Shown: positions 1 through 7,099 of the stretch, in pieces
Layout of the letters: every line of letters starts with the position of its first letter
Position numbering within the stretch: the stretch's first letter is position 1
NCBI GenBank assembly: GCA_964579675.1
Contig: CAZOIA010000197.1
Coordinates: forward strand, 1-10,227
Source of the DNA: CAZOIA01 sp964579675
GTDB lineage: Bacteria > Planctomycetota > Phycisphaerae > UBA1845 > PWPN01
DNA: 10,227 bases
Direction of reading: 5' to 3'
Position numbers and translations under genes: made by a program
Notes under the pieces: model-generated
What the model was told of the DNA's origin: nothing
What the model saw: only the letters and a program-made list of their open reading frames with translations
Database searches by the model: none

Positions 1-11
1 GAAACACCTGG

Positions 12-65
12 GGGCGGCGCCTTCCAACAAGCCGCCCAAAGTGTCATGCACCCGGCGAGCCGGGT
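12..65 (+). terminator. Two tandem GC hairpins, possible terminator of an upstream gene
   Basis: GGGCGGC (12-18) pairs perfectly with GCCGCCC (31-37) around a 12-nt loop. A second hairpin, ACCCGG (50-55) / CCGGGT (60-65), follows with a CGAG loop. The nearest T-run is a short TTTT at 80-83, about 15 nt beyond the second stem, so this is not a classic intrinsic terminator. The position, just before the promoter of the next gene, would suit the end of an off-window upstream transcript. The alternative is chance pairing in GC-rich DNA. Confidence 0.3.
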
Positions 66-81
66 CGTCCCCGGTCCGGTT

Positions 82-109
82 TTGTTCCGCTCCGTTTCAG
101 GCTTACAAT
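82..109 (+). promoter_or_regulatory. Sigma70-like promoter for the LarA-like gene
   Basis: A -35 like TTGTTC (82-87) is followed after 16 bp by a good -10, TACAAT (104-109). Transcription would start near 116, about 50 nt before the chosen start codon of the LarA-family gene. No clear operator palindrome overlaps it. Confidence 0.5.
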
Positions 110-164
110 AGAGCGAAAGCGCCGCACGAGCATCCGCGTGCAGAGGAGCGATCCAAGGCTCAAG

Positions 165-1487
165 ATGATATCCGAAGGTTCGAAGACGGCCCGGCTGAAC
201 CGGGCGAGCATCCATTCGCTGGTCCAGCGAGCTGGCCATGCCGCGGCGCTCGACGGCAAGCGGGTGCTGGTGATCATCCCCGATCACACCCGTAGCGGCC
301 CGACCGGCACGTTCTTCCGCGCGATCTGCGGCGCACTGGTGACCCGGACGAGTAAGCTCGACTTCCTGATCGCCCTCGGCACGCACCCGCCCATGCCGGC
401 CGCGAGAATCAACGAGCTGTTGGAGATGACCGCCGACGAGCGGAGCGAAAGGTACGGCTCGGTAGGCGTGTTCAACCACCAATGGGATTCGCCGCCGGCC
501 CTGAAGCGGATCGGTACGCTCACCAAGACCCAGGTCGAGGAGCTTTCCCGTGGGTTGCTCAGCATCGAGGTGCCCGTGCTGATCAACAAGATGATCTTCG
601 ACTACGACCATCTGCTCATCTGCGGCCCGGTCTTCCCGCACGAGTTGGTCGGCTTCTCCGGCGGACACAAGTACCTGTTCCCGGGGATCGCCGCTCCCCA
701 GATGATCAATTTCACCCACTGGCTGGGGGCGCTGCTGACCAACCCGGTGATCAACGGCACGCGGGACACCCCGGTGCGGGCCGCCATCGAAGCCGCCGCC
801 GAGATGGTGCCGATCGAGCGGAGCCTGATCGGCTATGTCGTACAGGGCCAGGTGGTTCGGGGCGTGTTTGCCGGACCGGTGCGCCAGGCGTGGAGGGCGG
901 CCACCGATCTGTCCGAGCAGATCCACATCGTCTACCGCGACCAGCCTTACGACACCGTACTCTCCTGCAGCCCGGGCATGTATGACGACATCTGGACCGC
1001 CGGAAAGTGCATGTACAAGCTGGAGCCGGTCGTCGCCGACGGCGGTACGCTCATCATCTACGCCCCCCACATCGACGAGGTCTCCTACACGCACGGCAAG
1101 GTGCTCGATGCGGTCGGGTATCACGTCCGCGACTACTTCGTCAGGCAGTGGGACAAGTACAAGGAATTACCCTGGGGCGTGCTCGCACATAGCACGCACG
1201 TCAAGGGCGTCGGGAAATACGAAAATGGCGTCGAATCCCCTCGCGTCAACGTCGTGTTGGCCACCCGCATCCCCGAGGAGCGATGCCGGCGGATCAATCT
1301 CGGCTACATGAATCTCGATCGCGTCAACCCGGAGGATTACGCTGGCCGCGAAGGCGAGGGTATACTGTGCGTTCCCCAGGCCGGTGAAACGCTGTACCGC
1401 CTCCGGGATATGACCAAGTTCGGGTTGGCCGCCGCCTCCAAGGACAGCAGGACGCTCCCGACCCTCGACGGGCAGGAAGCGCCCTGA
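165..1487 (+). CDS. LarA-family nickel-pincer (lactate racemase-like) racemase/epimerase, DUF2088 type
   Basis: LarA enzymes use the nickel-pincer nucleotide cofactor to racemise or epimerise 2-hydroxy acids by hydride abstraction. Family landmarks are visible: DHTR near residues 40-43 (matching Asp72/Arg75 of Lactobacillus LarA), NH at 104-105 (catalytic His108), and the block HELVGFSGGHK with His159 and Lys169 (His174 and the cofactor-linked Lys184), then His185 (His200). The 10- and 16-residue spacings from His to Lys to His match LarA exactly. Length is 440 aa, near the family norm. ATG at 165 is preferred, with AAGG at 155-158 and AGAGGAG at 142-148. An in-frame GTG at 138 lies upstream of that purine run and has no site of its own. 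The stop is 15 nt before the dehydrogenase gene, so the two are probably co-transcribed. The substrate is not known: the family includes enzymes for lactate, malate, other hydroxy acids and sugar acids. No larB, larC or larE cofactor gene is in the window. Confidence 0.9.
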   Translation: MISEGSKTARLNRASIHSLVQRAGHAAALDGKRVLVIIPDHTRSGPTGTFFRAICGALVTRTSKLDFLIALGTHPPMPAARINELLEMTADERSERYGSVGVFNHQWDSPPALKRIGTLTKTQVEELSRGLLSIEVPVLINKMIFDYDHLLICGPVFPHELVGFSGGHKYLFPGIAAPQMINFTHWLGALLTNPVINGTRDTPVRAAIEAAAEMVPIERSLIGYVVQGQVVRGVFAGPVRQAWRAATDLSEQIHIVYRDQPYDTVLSCSPGMYDDIWTAGKCMYKLEPVVADGGTLIIYAPHIDEVSYTHGKVLDAVGYHVRDYFVRQWDKYKELPWGVLAHSTHVKGVGKYENGVESPRVNVVLATRIPEERCRRINLGYMNLDRVNPEDYAGREGEGILCVPQAGETLYRLRDMTKFGLAAASKDSRTLPTLDGQEAP

Positions 1488-1502
1488 TCTGGAGATGTGG
1501 TC

Positions 1503-2597
1503 ATGACGCAATCCATTACGCTGCCCAAGACGATGCCCGCCGTGGTATGCCATGGGCCCCACGACTATCGGCTCGACGAGGTGGCGGTGCCGACGGCGGG
1601 GCCGGACGAAGTCATCGTCGAGGTCCTGGCCATCGGCATCTGTGCCGGCGACGTGAAGTGCTGGGACGGCGCGCCGCTGTTCTGGGAGAGTGACGGGACG
1701 CGCCCCGGTTATGCCGAGCCGCCGGCCATCGCCGGGCACGAGCCCATCGGCCGGGTCGTCGCCTTGGGCGTGGGGGCGGGCCGGAAACGTGGCCTCGAGA
1801 TCGGAGACCTGGCCATCAGCGAGCAGATCGTCCCCTGCCATGACTGCCGGTTCTGCCGCCGAGGCCAGTACTGGATGTGTCAGGTGCATCACGTCTACGG
1901 GTTCAAATCGTGTCTCCCGGGCGGGATGGCACCGTACATGAAGTACCCGGCCGGGGCGATCGTGCACAAGGTGCCGGCGGACATGGACCCCACCTGCGCC
2001 GCCATGATCGAGCCGCTCACCTGCAGCATCCACGCGGTGCAGCGGGCCAGGATCGAGTTCGGCGACACCGTGGTGGTCGCCGGTTGTGGTCCGCTCGGCC
2101 TGGGAATGGTCGCCGCCGCCCGGTTGACCAGCCCATCTCGGCTCATCGCCCTGGACCTGAGGGACAACCGGCTCGAGGTCGCCCGGCAAATGGGCGCGGA
2201 CCTCACCATGAACCCCGACAAACAGGACGTCGTCAGTGAAGTCCTGGAGCTGACCGAAGGCTACGGCTGCGACGTCTACATCGAGGCGACCGGCTTCGTC
2301 GAAGCTGTCCCCCAGGGCCTGCGCATGATCCGCAAGCTCGGACGCTTCGTCGAGTTCTCCGTCCATCGCGAGCCGGTCACGGTCGATTGGACGCTCATCG
2401 GCGATGTCAAGGAGCTGGACATCTACGGCTCGCATCTGGGGCCCTATTGCTACCCGCTCGCGATCGATTACATTCATCGCAGCCTGATCGACGTGGCCCC
2501 GATTGTGACGCATACGCTGCCGCTGGCCGAGTTTGAGAAGGGATTCAAGATGGTCCGCGACGGCACCGAGTCGATCAAGGTGCAGTTGCAGCCCTGA
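1503..2597 (+). CDS. Zinc-dependent medium-chain polyol dehydrogenase, erythritol/L-threitol dehydrogenase-like
   Basis: This is an NAD-linked alcohol/polyol dehydrogenase of the zinc MDR superfamily, 364 aa. Catalytic zinc ligands are visible as Cys47 (GIC), His79-Glu80 (GHE) and Glu170 (IEPLTC). A structural zinc site is Cys112, Cys115, Cys118, Cys126. The Rossmann loop GCGPLG (194-199) is followed by Asp218 at the end of the second strand, which favours NAD over NADP. The opening VVCHGPHDYRL, the block SEQIVPC and the HLGPYC segment near the C-terminus recall mycobacterial erythritol/L-threitol dehydrogenase (EltD), so a C4 polyol or sugar-alcohol substrate is my best guess. ATG 1503 has GGAG at 1491-1494, 8 nt upstream. 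An in-frame GTG at 1497 is too close to that site. It follows the LarA-like gene by 15 nt, which suggests a shared pathway. Substrate identity is inference from remembered similarity. Confidence 0.88.
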   Translation: MTQSITLPKTMPAVVCHGPHDYRLDEVAVPTAGPDEVIVEVLAIGICAGDVKCWDGAPLFWESDGTRPGYAEPPAIAGHEPIGRVVALGVGAGRKRGLEIGDLAISEQIVPCHDCRFCRRGQYWMCQVHHVYGFKSCLPGGMAPYMKYPAGAIVHKVPADMDPTCAAMIEPLTCSIHAVQRARIEFGDTVVVAGCGPLGLGMVAAARLTSPSRLIALDLRDNRLEVARQMGADLTMNPDKQDVVSEVLELTEGYGCDVYIEATGFVEAVPQGLRMIRKLGRFVEFSVHREPVTVDWTLIGDVKELDIYGSHLGPYCYPLAIDYIHRSLIDVAPIVTHTLPLAEFEKGFKMVRDGTESIKVQLQP

Positions 2598-2612
2598 GCG
2601 AAGTGGCAGAGT

Positions 2613-2708
2613 ACGTTTAGCCGCGACCCGTAGGGGAGCGCGTTGACGTTTACCCGCGACCCGAAGGAGAGCGCGTTGACGTTTAGCCGCGACCCGGAGG
2701 GGAGCGCG
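2613..2708. repeat. Three tandem copies of a 33-bp intergenic repeat
   Basis: Units start at 2613, 2646 and 2679 with ACGTTTAGCCGCGACCC or one-base variants, followed by a purine-rich part and GCGCG. Units 1 and 2 are each 33 bp; the third runs into the cupin leader. Each unit holds an imperfect stem, CGCG-A-CCC against GGG-AG-CGCG, in its second half, weakened in unit 2 where GGG is GAG. There are no unique spacers, so this is not a CRISPR array. It fills most of the 140-nt gap between the dehydrogenase and cupin genes and could sit inside an operon transcript. Confidence 0.85.
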
Positions 2709-2737
2709 CGTGTCTCTCAACGCTGGAAGGTGGCATT

Positions 2738-3091
2738 ATGAAAGTACAATCCATCAAAGCGCATTTGCAGGAACCGGTGGTGACCGAGGGCGCCAAGGGG
2801 GCCCACATACGGGTGCTGATCGGACCCGACGATGGTGCGAGCAACTTCTACATGCGCCACTTCGAGGTCGAGCCCGGCGGATGCACGCCCCACCACGAAC
2901 ACGAACACGAGCACGAGGTCCTGGTGCTCAAGGGCACCGGTCTCGTCAAGGGCGCCGAAGGCGACCGCCCCTTTAAGCAGAATGACGTCATCTTCGTCCC
3001 CGGCGGCGAGAAGCACCAGTTCTGCAACACCGGGGATGAGTCTTGCGAGTTCATTTGCCTGATACCGGCCCCCAGACAATCCGACTGCTGA
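2738..3091 (+). CDS. Small single-domain cupin (cupin_2), metal-binding
   Basis: This 117-aa protein is a complete single cupin barrel. Motif 1 is the G48-to-G66 segment with a striking His-Glu run at 52-60; motif 2 is FVPGGEKHQFCN at 86-97. By comparison with the manganese-binding Thermotoga cupin TM1287, which has the same spacing, the probable metal ligands are His53, His55, His59 and His93. There is no signal peptide, so it is cytoplasmic. The start ATG has GGAAGG at 2725-2730, 7 nt upstream. It follows the 33-bp tandem repeats and precedes ligA by 31 nt. Such small cupins can be sugar isomerases, dioxygenase-like enzymes or ligand sensors. The sequence does not decide between these; the neighbouring racemase and polyol dehydrogenase hint at carbohydrate or hydroxy-acid metabolism. 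Confidence 0.88.
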   Translation: MKVQSIKAHLQEPVVTEGAKGAHIRVLIGPDDGASNFYMRHFEVEPGGCTPHHEHEHEHEVLVLKGTGLVKGAEGDRPFKQNDVIFVPGGEKHQFCNTGDESCEFICLIPAPRQSDC

Positions 3092-3122
3092 GCCATGAAA
3101 GGCAAACAGTTCCTACGCCAAC

Positions 3123-5147
3123 ATGACCAAGAGTGAAGCCCAGAAGAAGGTTGTTGAACTTCGCGAGGAGATCCGCCAGGACGATTATAAGTACTACGTG
3201 CTGGCCGCCCCCACGATCTCCGATCGCCAGTACGACCGCCTCTTCGATCAGCTCAAGAAGCTCGAAGAGCAGTTCCCCGATCTGATCACGCCCGACTCGC
3301 CCACCCGGCGCGTCAGCGGCCAGCCGATCGAGGGCTTCCAGCAGGTCGTGCATGCCGTGCCCATGCTCTCGATGGACAACACCTACAACGAAGGCGAGCT
3401 GCGCGAGTTCGATGGCCGCGTGGCCCGGGGCCTCGGCGGCGAAGCTTACGAATACGTCATCGACCCCAAGATCGACGGGGTGGCTATCTCCTTGCGCTAC
3501 GAAGGCGGCCAACTCGTGCTGGCCGCCACCCGCGGCGACGGCACCACCGGCGACGACATCACGCACAACGCCCGCACCATCCGGGCCATCCCCTTGCGCC
3601 TGCCCGACGCAACGAACGTCCCCCGCGTGCTCGAGGTCCGCGGCGAGGTGTACTGGCCGATCTCGGCTTTCGAGGCCTTCAACAAGCAGCGCGAGGCCCG
3701 CGGCGAGCCGACCTTCGCCAACCCCCGCAACGCCACCGCCGGAACCCTCAAGCAGCTCGATCCCAGAATCGTCGCCCGGCGCAGACTGGCCTTCATCGCC
3801 CACGGCTTCGGACAGCTCGAACCGTTCACGTTCACCACGCAGTACGAACTGTCCCAGCGAATGAAGGAATGGGGCATCCCGATCAGCCCGTACATGAAAC
3901 GCATCACCGACATCGACCAGGCCATCGAGCACATCCACGCCTGGGACGCGCGGCGGCGGAAGCTCGACTTCGCCACCGACGGCCTGGTCCTGAAAGTCGA
4001 TCGCCTCGATCAGCGCGACGCCCTAGGCGCCACCAGCCGATCCCCCCGGTGGTGCATCGCGTTCAAGTTCGCCGCTGAGCGGGCCCGGACCAGGCTGCTC
4101 TCGGTGCGGTTCCAGGTCGGCAAGCTCGGCACGATCACACCCGTGGCAAACCTCGCCCCGGTCCAGCTCGCCGGCACAACCGTCAAGAGCGCATCGCTGC
4201 ACAACTTCGATCAGGTCGAACGGCTCGGCGTGCGGACCGGCGATATGGTCTATGTCGAAAAGGCCGGTGAGATCATCCCCCAGGTTGTCGAAGTGGACCG
4301 CGACGCCCGCCCCCGCGACACGAAACCGATCAGGCCCCCCGCCCGCTGCCCCGAATGCAACAGCGAAACCGTCCGCGACGAGGGCGGCGTATTCCTCCGC
4401 TGCGTCAACCCTGCCTGCCCCGCCCAGATCAAGGAGCGGCTCCGCTACTTCTGCGGCCGAGATCAGATGGACATCGAGGGCGTCGGCATCGCCCTGGCCG
4501 AACAACTCGTCGATACCGGCCTGGTCCGCGAATTCGCGGACCTCTACCGCCTTCATGACCGGCGCGACGAGCTGATCGCCCTGGAACGAATGGGCGCCAA
4601 GAGTGCCGACAACCTGCTTGCCAGCGTCGCCGGCAGCAAGTCCCATCCGTTGGCCCGCCTGTTGGCCGCCCTCAACATCCCGCACATCGGCACCAACACC
4701 GCGATGCTGCTCGCCGAGCACTTCGGATCAACGGATGCCCTCGTTGCCGCCGGCGCCGAAGAATTGCAGGAGATCGAAGGCATCGGCCCGGAACTGGCCG
4801 AAAGCGTGTCCAGCTTCCTGCACAGCAAACAGGGCATCCGCACGATCGAGGGGCTCCGCGCGGTCGGCGTCAACATGATCCAACCCAGGAAGAAAGCCCG
4901 GGCGCCCGGTGCGCTGCCTTTCGCCGGCAAGACCATCGTCGTCACCGGCACCCTCCAACACTACAGCCGCAAACAGATCCAGGACCTGATCGCCTCCCTG
5001 GGCGGGAAACCCGCCGGCTCGGTCACCAGGAAGACCGACTTCGTCGTCGCCGGCGCCGAGGCGGGATCGAAACTCGACAAGGCCCGCCAACTAGGCGTAC
5101 AAGTCATCGACGAAACCGAGTTCCGCTGCCGCGCCGGCACGCGATAG
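3123..5147 (+). CDS. ligA: NAD+-dependent DNA ligase LigA
   Basis: LigA seals nicks during replication and repair using NAD+ as AMP donor. The 674-aa length and the full domain order match the family (E. coli 671 aa): the NAD-binding Ia domain with YY at 24-25, SD at 33-34 and YD at 37-38; the adenylation domain with the nucleophile Lys116 in DPKIDG, then TRGDGTTGDD, EVRGEVYWP, DGLVLKVD and WCIAFKF; an OB fold; a zinc finger with Cys409, Cys412, Cys427 and Cys432; helix-hairpin-helix repeats at roughly 440-590; and a BRCT domain at about 598-669. The residue two before Lys116 is Asp114, where most LigA proteins have Glu. The ATG at 3123 has no good Shine-Dalgarno site nearby; GAAAGG lies more than 20 nt upstream. 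The gene may be co-transcribed with the cupin or have its own weak promoter. The intact domain set argues that it is functional. Confidence 0.98.
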   Translation: MTKSEAQKKVVELREEIRQDDYKYYVLAAPTISDRQYDRLFDQLKKLEEQFPDLITPDSPTRRVSGQPIEGFQQVVHAVPMLSMDNTYNEGELREFDGRVARGLGGEAYEYVIDPKIDGVAISLRYEGGQLVLAATRGDGTTGDDITHNARTIRAIPLRLPDATNVPRVLEVRGEVYWPISAFEAFNKQREARGEPTFANPRNATAGTLKQLDPRIVARRRLAFIAHGFGQLEPFTFTTQYELSQRMKEWGIPISPYMKRITDIDQAIEHIHAWDARRRKLDFATDGLVLKVDRLDQRDALGATSRSPRWCIAFKFAAERARTRLLSVRFQVGKLGTITPVANLAPVQLAGTTVKSASLHNFDQVERLGVRTGDMVYVEKAGEIIPQVVEVDRDARPRDTKPIRPPARCPECNSETVRDEGGVFLRCVNPACPAQIKERLRYFCGRDQMDIEGVGIALAEQLVDTGLVREFADLYRLHDRRDELIALERMGAKSADNLLASVAGSKSHPLARLLAALNIPHIGTNTAMLLAEHFGSTDALVAAGAEELQEIEGIGPELAESVSSFLHSKQGIRTIEGLRAVGVNMIQPRKKARAPGALPFAGKTIVVTGTLQHYSRKQIQDLIASLGGKPAGSVTRKTDFVVAGAEAGSKLDKARQLGVQVIDETEFRCRAGTR

Positions 5148-5290
5148 AGAACGTTACGGAACGTGAATCCCCACGCTTGGACAAGAGCCGCACGAGCCAC
5201 GCCCTTCACCCTTCCAACCGCCCGGCGGGCGTAGCAGGAGAACCAGATGACCGGACGCCATCACGCACCCCCAACGAGCCGCAGTCTTCA

Positions 5291-5354
5291 GCCCTTGACG
5301 AATGACCATCGCCTCGCGTTTCAAAGCGGCAACGCCGCATCGTTTGTCAAGGGC
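5291..5354 (+). other. Long intergenic stem-loop between convergent genes
   Basis: GCCCTTGACGAATGA (5291-5305) pairs with TCGTTTGTCAAGGGC (5340-5354) as a 15-bp stem including two G-U wobbles. The 34-nt apical part holds a second stem, GCGTT (5316-5320) / AACGC (5331-5335). G-U pairs on the plus strand become A-C mismatches on the minus strand, so an RNA structure would favour plus-strand transcription, downstream of ligA. A competing stem, GGGCCA (5351-5356) / TGGCCC (5384-5389), overlaps the right arm. No U-tract follows. It sits in the 260-bp gene-free stretch (5148-5407) between ligA and the convergent minus-strand genes. It may act as a bidirectional barrier, a structured RNA or a palindromic repeat element. 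Confidence 0.5.
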
Positions 5355-5407
5355 CAGCCCCCGCCGCGGCGCGCTCACGAGCGTGGCCCCCGATCGCGGC
5401 CAATGAT

Positions 5408-5605
5408 TCAGGTTCTTCCTTCCCCTAGCTGGCGTTCGATCTCGCTGAGTTCATCCTGCAGATCCTGATACCTCTCGTGCGGATCGTCATACAGGGGTCC
5501 GAACCTGACGGCGCGCAGTTCCTCGAGTTCCCGGGCTACTTCACGTCGCCGTTGCTCAAGGAATTCCCTCTGCTCCGGCGTCATCCGTTCTGCGGGGTCG
5601 TCCAT
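5408..5605 (-). CDS. Small charged coiled-coil protein, hypothetical
   Basis: A 65-aa, strongly charged protein that I do not recognise. It has two probable amphipathic helices: residues about 9-33, rich in Glu and Arg (PEQREFLEQRRREVARELEE), and about 43-62 (HERYQDLQDELSEIERQL), joined by a short GPLYDDP turn. This fits an antiparallel helical hairpin or a coiled-coil oligomerisation peptide. There are no cysteines, no signal peptide and no membrane segment. It starts 33 nt after the methyltransferase stop on the same strand, so it is probably the last gene of the regulator-methyltransferase operon. GAGG lies 11 nt upstream of the ATG, a weak and distant site. The plus strand here carries an overlapping open frame, but composition and operon context favour the minus strand. 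Confidence 0.6.
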   Translation of the reverse strand: MDDPAERMTPEQREFLEQRRREVARELEELRAVRFGPLYDDPHERYQDLQDELSEIERQLGEGRT

Positions 5606-5638
5606 GAGAACGCCAGCCTCGTGACGTCTGGGGGTCTG

Positions 5639-6439
5639 CTATCCAGGCAAGCCGTCGGGTACGTCACGCGTTTTGCTTCCGACGACCGCGACGTATTCAA
5701 GAGGATCGCCGCTCGTGGCCAGCCGATGCTGATACCTCATCTTGCAGGACACGGCGAGAATGTCCTCCTCGACCATCGCGCGGATGAGCCGGGCAAAGCC
5801 GGAACCGTCTCTGCTTTCCAGGAAGGTATGTTTGATATTGAAGGCGACCAGCCCGCCCGGTTCGATGAGCCGATAAGCTTGGACAAACGCAAGAGGAGGA
5901 ATATCTCCGAAACCCAGCGCGGCGACGCAAGTCAGGCAATTGAACCGGTACTCCTCCAGCCTGCGCCGTTCTGCATCGCCCAGATCGGTCATATCGGCGA
6001 CGAGGTAATCAGCATAGATCCTGGGGCGATCTCGCTCCGTAGCTGCTCTTGCGGCGTCCACGATATCGACGCCGACGATGGTCTTCGCACCCATATCGGC
6101 GAGTTCCGCCCCGACCATCCCATTCCCCGCACCCAGGTCGAGAACCCGCAGGTCCGAAGGCGAGACGTCTTCCTCGCGCGCATATTCCTCCAGGAGAGAC
6201 CGGACGGTCGAGGGCGACTGACAGTTCAAGATGTCGTAGAACAGCCTCTCGTACAGCCCGGGGTTCTCATAGAGCGCGGCGTAGTCGTGAAACCGGATCT
6301 CCCGCCAACCATCGGGCGTTTCGACAAGGCACCACTCGGCATCTTGTTCGAGCCGAAGGTTGGGCTCGGGAAGAGCGATCCGCAACGTTTCCTGTGGCTT
6401 CAGGTCTGACCGTTGATACGTATTCTCTGCTACTGGCAC
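5639..6439 (-). CDS. Class I SAM-dependent methyltransferase, substrate unknown
   Basis: A 266-aa protein with a Rossmann-type methyltransferase core. Motif I is VLDLGAGNGMVG at 99-110, the acidic residue after strand 2 is Asp125 (GVDIVD), and VADMTDL at 147-153 fits motif II. LIEPGGLVAFNIK at 191-203 matches the usual late strand-loop region. About 95 residues precede motif I and include an aromatic, probably helical stretch (HDYAALYENPGLYERLFYD) as in small-molecule methyltransferases of the Methyltransf_11/12 type. No DNA-methyltransferase catalytic motif such as NPPY is seen. The start is GTG at 6437-6439 with AAGGGAG 9 nt upstream. It lies 44 nt after the MarR-type regulator and 33 nt before the small coiled-coil gene. 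The linkage to a divergent osmoprotectant importer makes a role in osmolyte metabolism conceivable, but the substrate cannot be read from the sequence. Confidence 0.88.
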   Translation of the reverse strand: MPVAENTYQRSDLKPQETLRIALPEPNLRLEQDAEWCLVETPDGWREIRFHDYAALYENPGLYERLFYDILNCQSPSTVRSLLEEYAREEDVSPSDLRVLDLGAGNGMVGAELADMGAKTIVGVDIVDAARAATERDRPRIYADYLVADMTDLGDAERRRLEEYRFNCLTCVAALGFGDIPPLAFVQAYRLIEPGGLVAFNIKHTFLESRDGSGFARLIRAMVEEDILAVSCKMRYQHRLATSGDPLEYVAVVGSKTRDVPDGLPG

Positions 6440-6483
6440 GTGGGCAAGCTCCCTTCGTTCTGGAGTTCCGGCTCTTCTCCTCG

Positions 6484-7059
6484 TCAGTGAGCCGATTGTA
6501 CATCACCGCCGGAAGCTCCCTCTTCCGACTCCTCGCCTGACTCCGACTCGTCACCGGGCGAATGCCTGAAGGCTCCGGCCGCGTCGGCCGATCCGGTCAC
6601 AAGCACCGGCGCCGCCTCCAGATCTTCGGCCTCCATCATCGACGCGATCCGCTGGAGCGTTGCCAGCATCGTGGTCCGTTCCCACTGCTCAAGTCTGGCC
6701 AACTCCAGGCGAAACCGGTCCTGGAGGAGAGAGGGCGTGTCGTCGAGCGTCCGCTGGCCTGCCGGGGTAACCGTGACCAGCCAACTGCGACGGTCGCGTT
6801 CATCCCGCGACCTCGTGACCAGCCCCCGCCGTTCCAGGCGGTCGAGAATGCCGGTCAGCGTCGGGCGACTCAGGTGAACCGCCTTGGCCAGTACGCCCGC
6901 CGACACCGTGCCAAGCTCAGCCGCTGCCTGCAGCGTGACCAGTTGGGGGCCGGTAAGGCCGAATTCCTCAGCCAGGCGCCGGGACTGCAGATCGATTGCC
7001 CGAATGATGCGCCGGATGCCGGCCACGATCTGATTCTCGATCGTCAGGTTGTGGCTCAT
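6484..7059 (-). CDS. MarR-family transcriptional regulator, EctR/GbsR-like context
   Basis: A 191-aa winged helix-turn-helix repressor of the MarR family, normally a DNA-binding dimer. The N-terminal dimerisation helix IRRIIRAIDLQSRRL and the following GLTGPQLVTLQ resemble the ectoine regulator EctR. The HTH spans about 51-78, with the recognition helix near SRPTLTGILDRLERRG, and the wing carries DERDRR at 86-91. The tail after about residue 168 is unusually Ser/Glu/Asp-rich and probably disordered. The ATG at 7057-7059 is chosen. A frame extension up to a TTG at 7128 would place the N-terminus inside a near-consensus promoter (-35 TTGACA, -10 TAACAT), so the longer start is very unlikely. 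The ribosome site is weak (GAGA and AGG close to the start). It is transcribed divergently from an osmoprotectant-type ABC importer and heads an operon with a methyltransferase. Autoregulation and control of the importer are inferred from this layout. Confidence 0.9.
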   Translation of the reverse strand: MSHNLTIENQIVAGIRRIIRAIDLQSRRLAEEFGLTGPQLVTLQAAAELGTVSAGVLAKAVHLSRPTLTGILDRLERRGLVTRSRDERDRRSWLVTVTPAGQRTLDDTPSLLQDRFRLELARLEQWERTTMLATLQRIASMMEAEDLEAAPVLVTGSADAAGAFRHSPGDESESGEESEEGASGGDVQSAH

Positions 7060-7099
7060 CACCTGTCTCGCTACCCGTGACAATTGGAGCAAGGACGAA

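Noticed and set aside
2613..2708. CRISPR array
   Set aside because: The 33-bp units are directly adjacent with no spacers, and no cas genes are near.
1167..2720. Long (517-codon) minus-strand open frame
   Set aside because: It is antisense to the polyol dehydrogenase and the end of the LarA-like gene, both with clear catalytic motifs. Its N-terminal 11-residue periodicity is only the translation of the 33-bp tandem repeats.
3095..3136. 13-codon leader-like frame overlapping the ligA start
   Set aside because: No ribosome site of its own, no regulatory codons or attenuator structure; likely chance.
3051..3938. 295-codon minus-strand open frame
   Set aside because: It is antisense to ligA and has the Gly/Val/Asp/Leu-rich composition typical of complement frames in GC-rich genes.
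5154..5378. 74-codon minus-strand frame in the gap after ligA
   Set aside because: It coincides with the long stem-loop and has no ribosome site or recognisable motif; the frame looks incidental to the structured DNA.
5477..6409. 310-codon plus-strand open frame
   Set aside because: It is antisense to the methyltransferase, whose motif I and operon neighbours are clear. The plus-strand product shows no recognisable domain.
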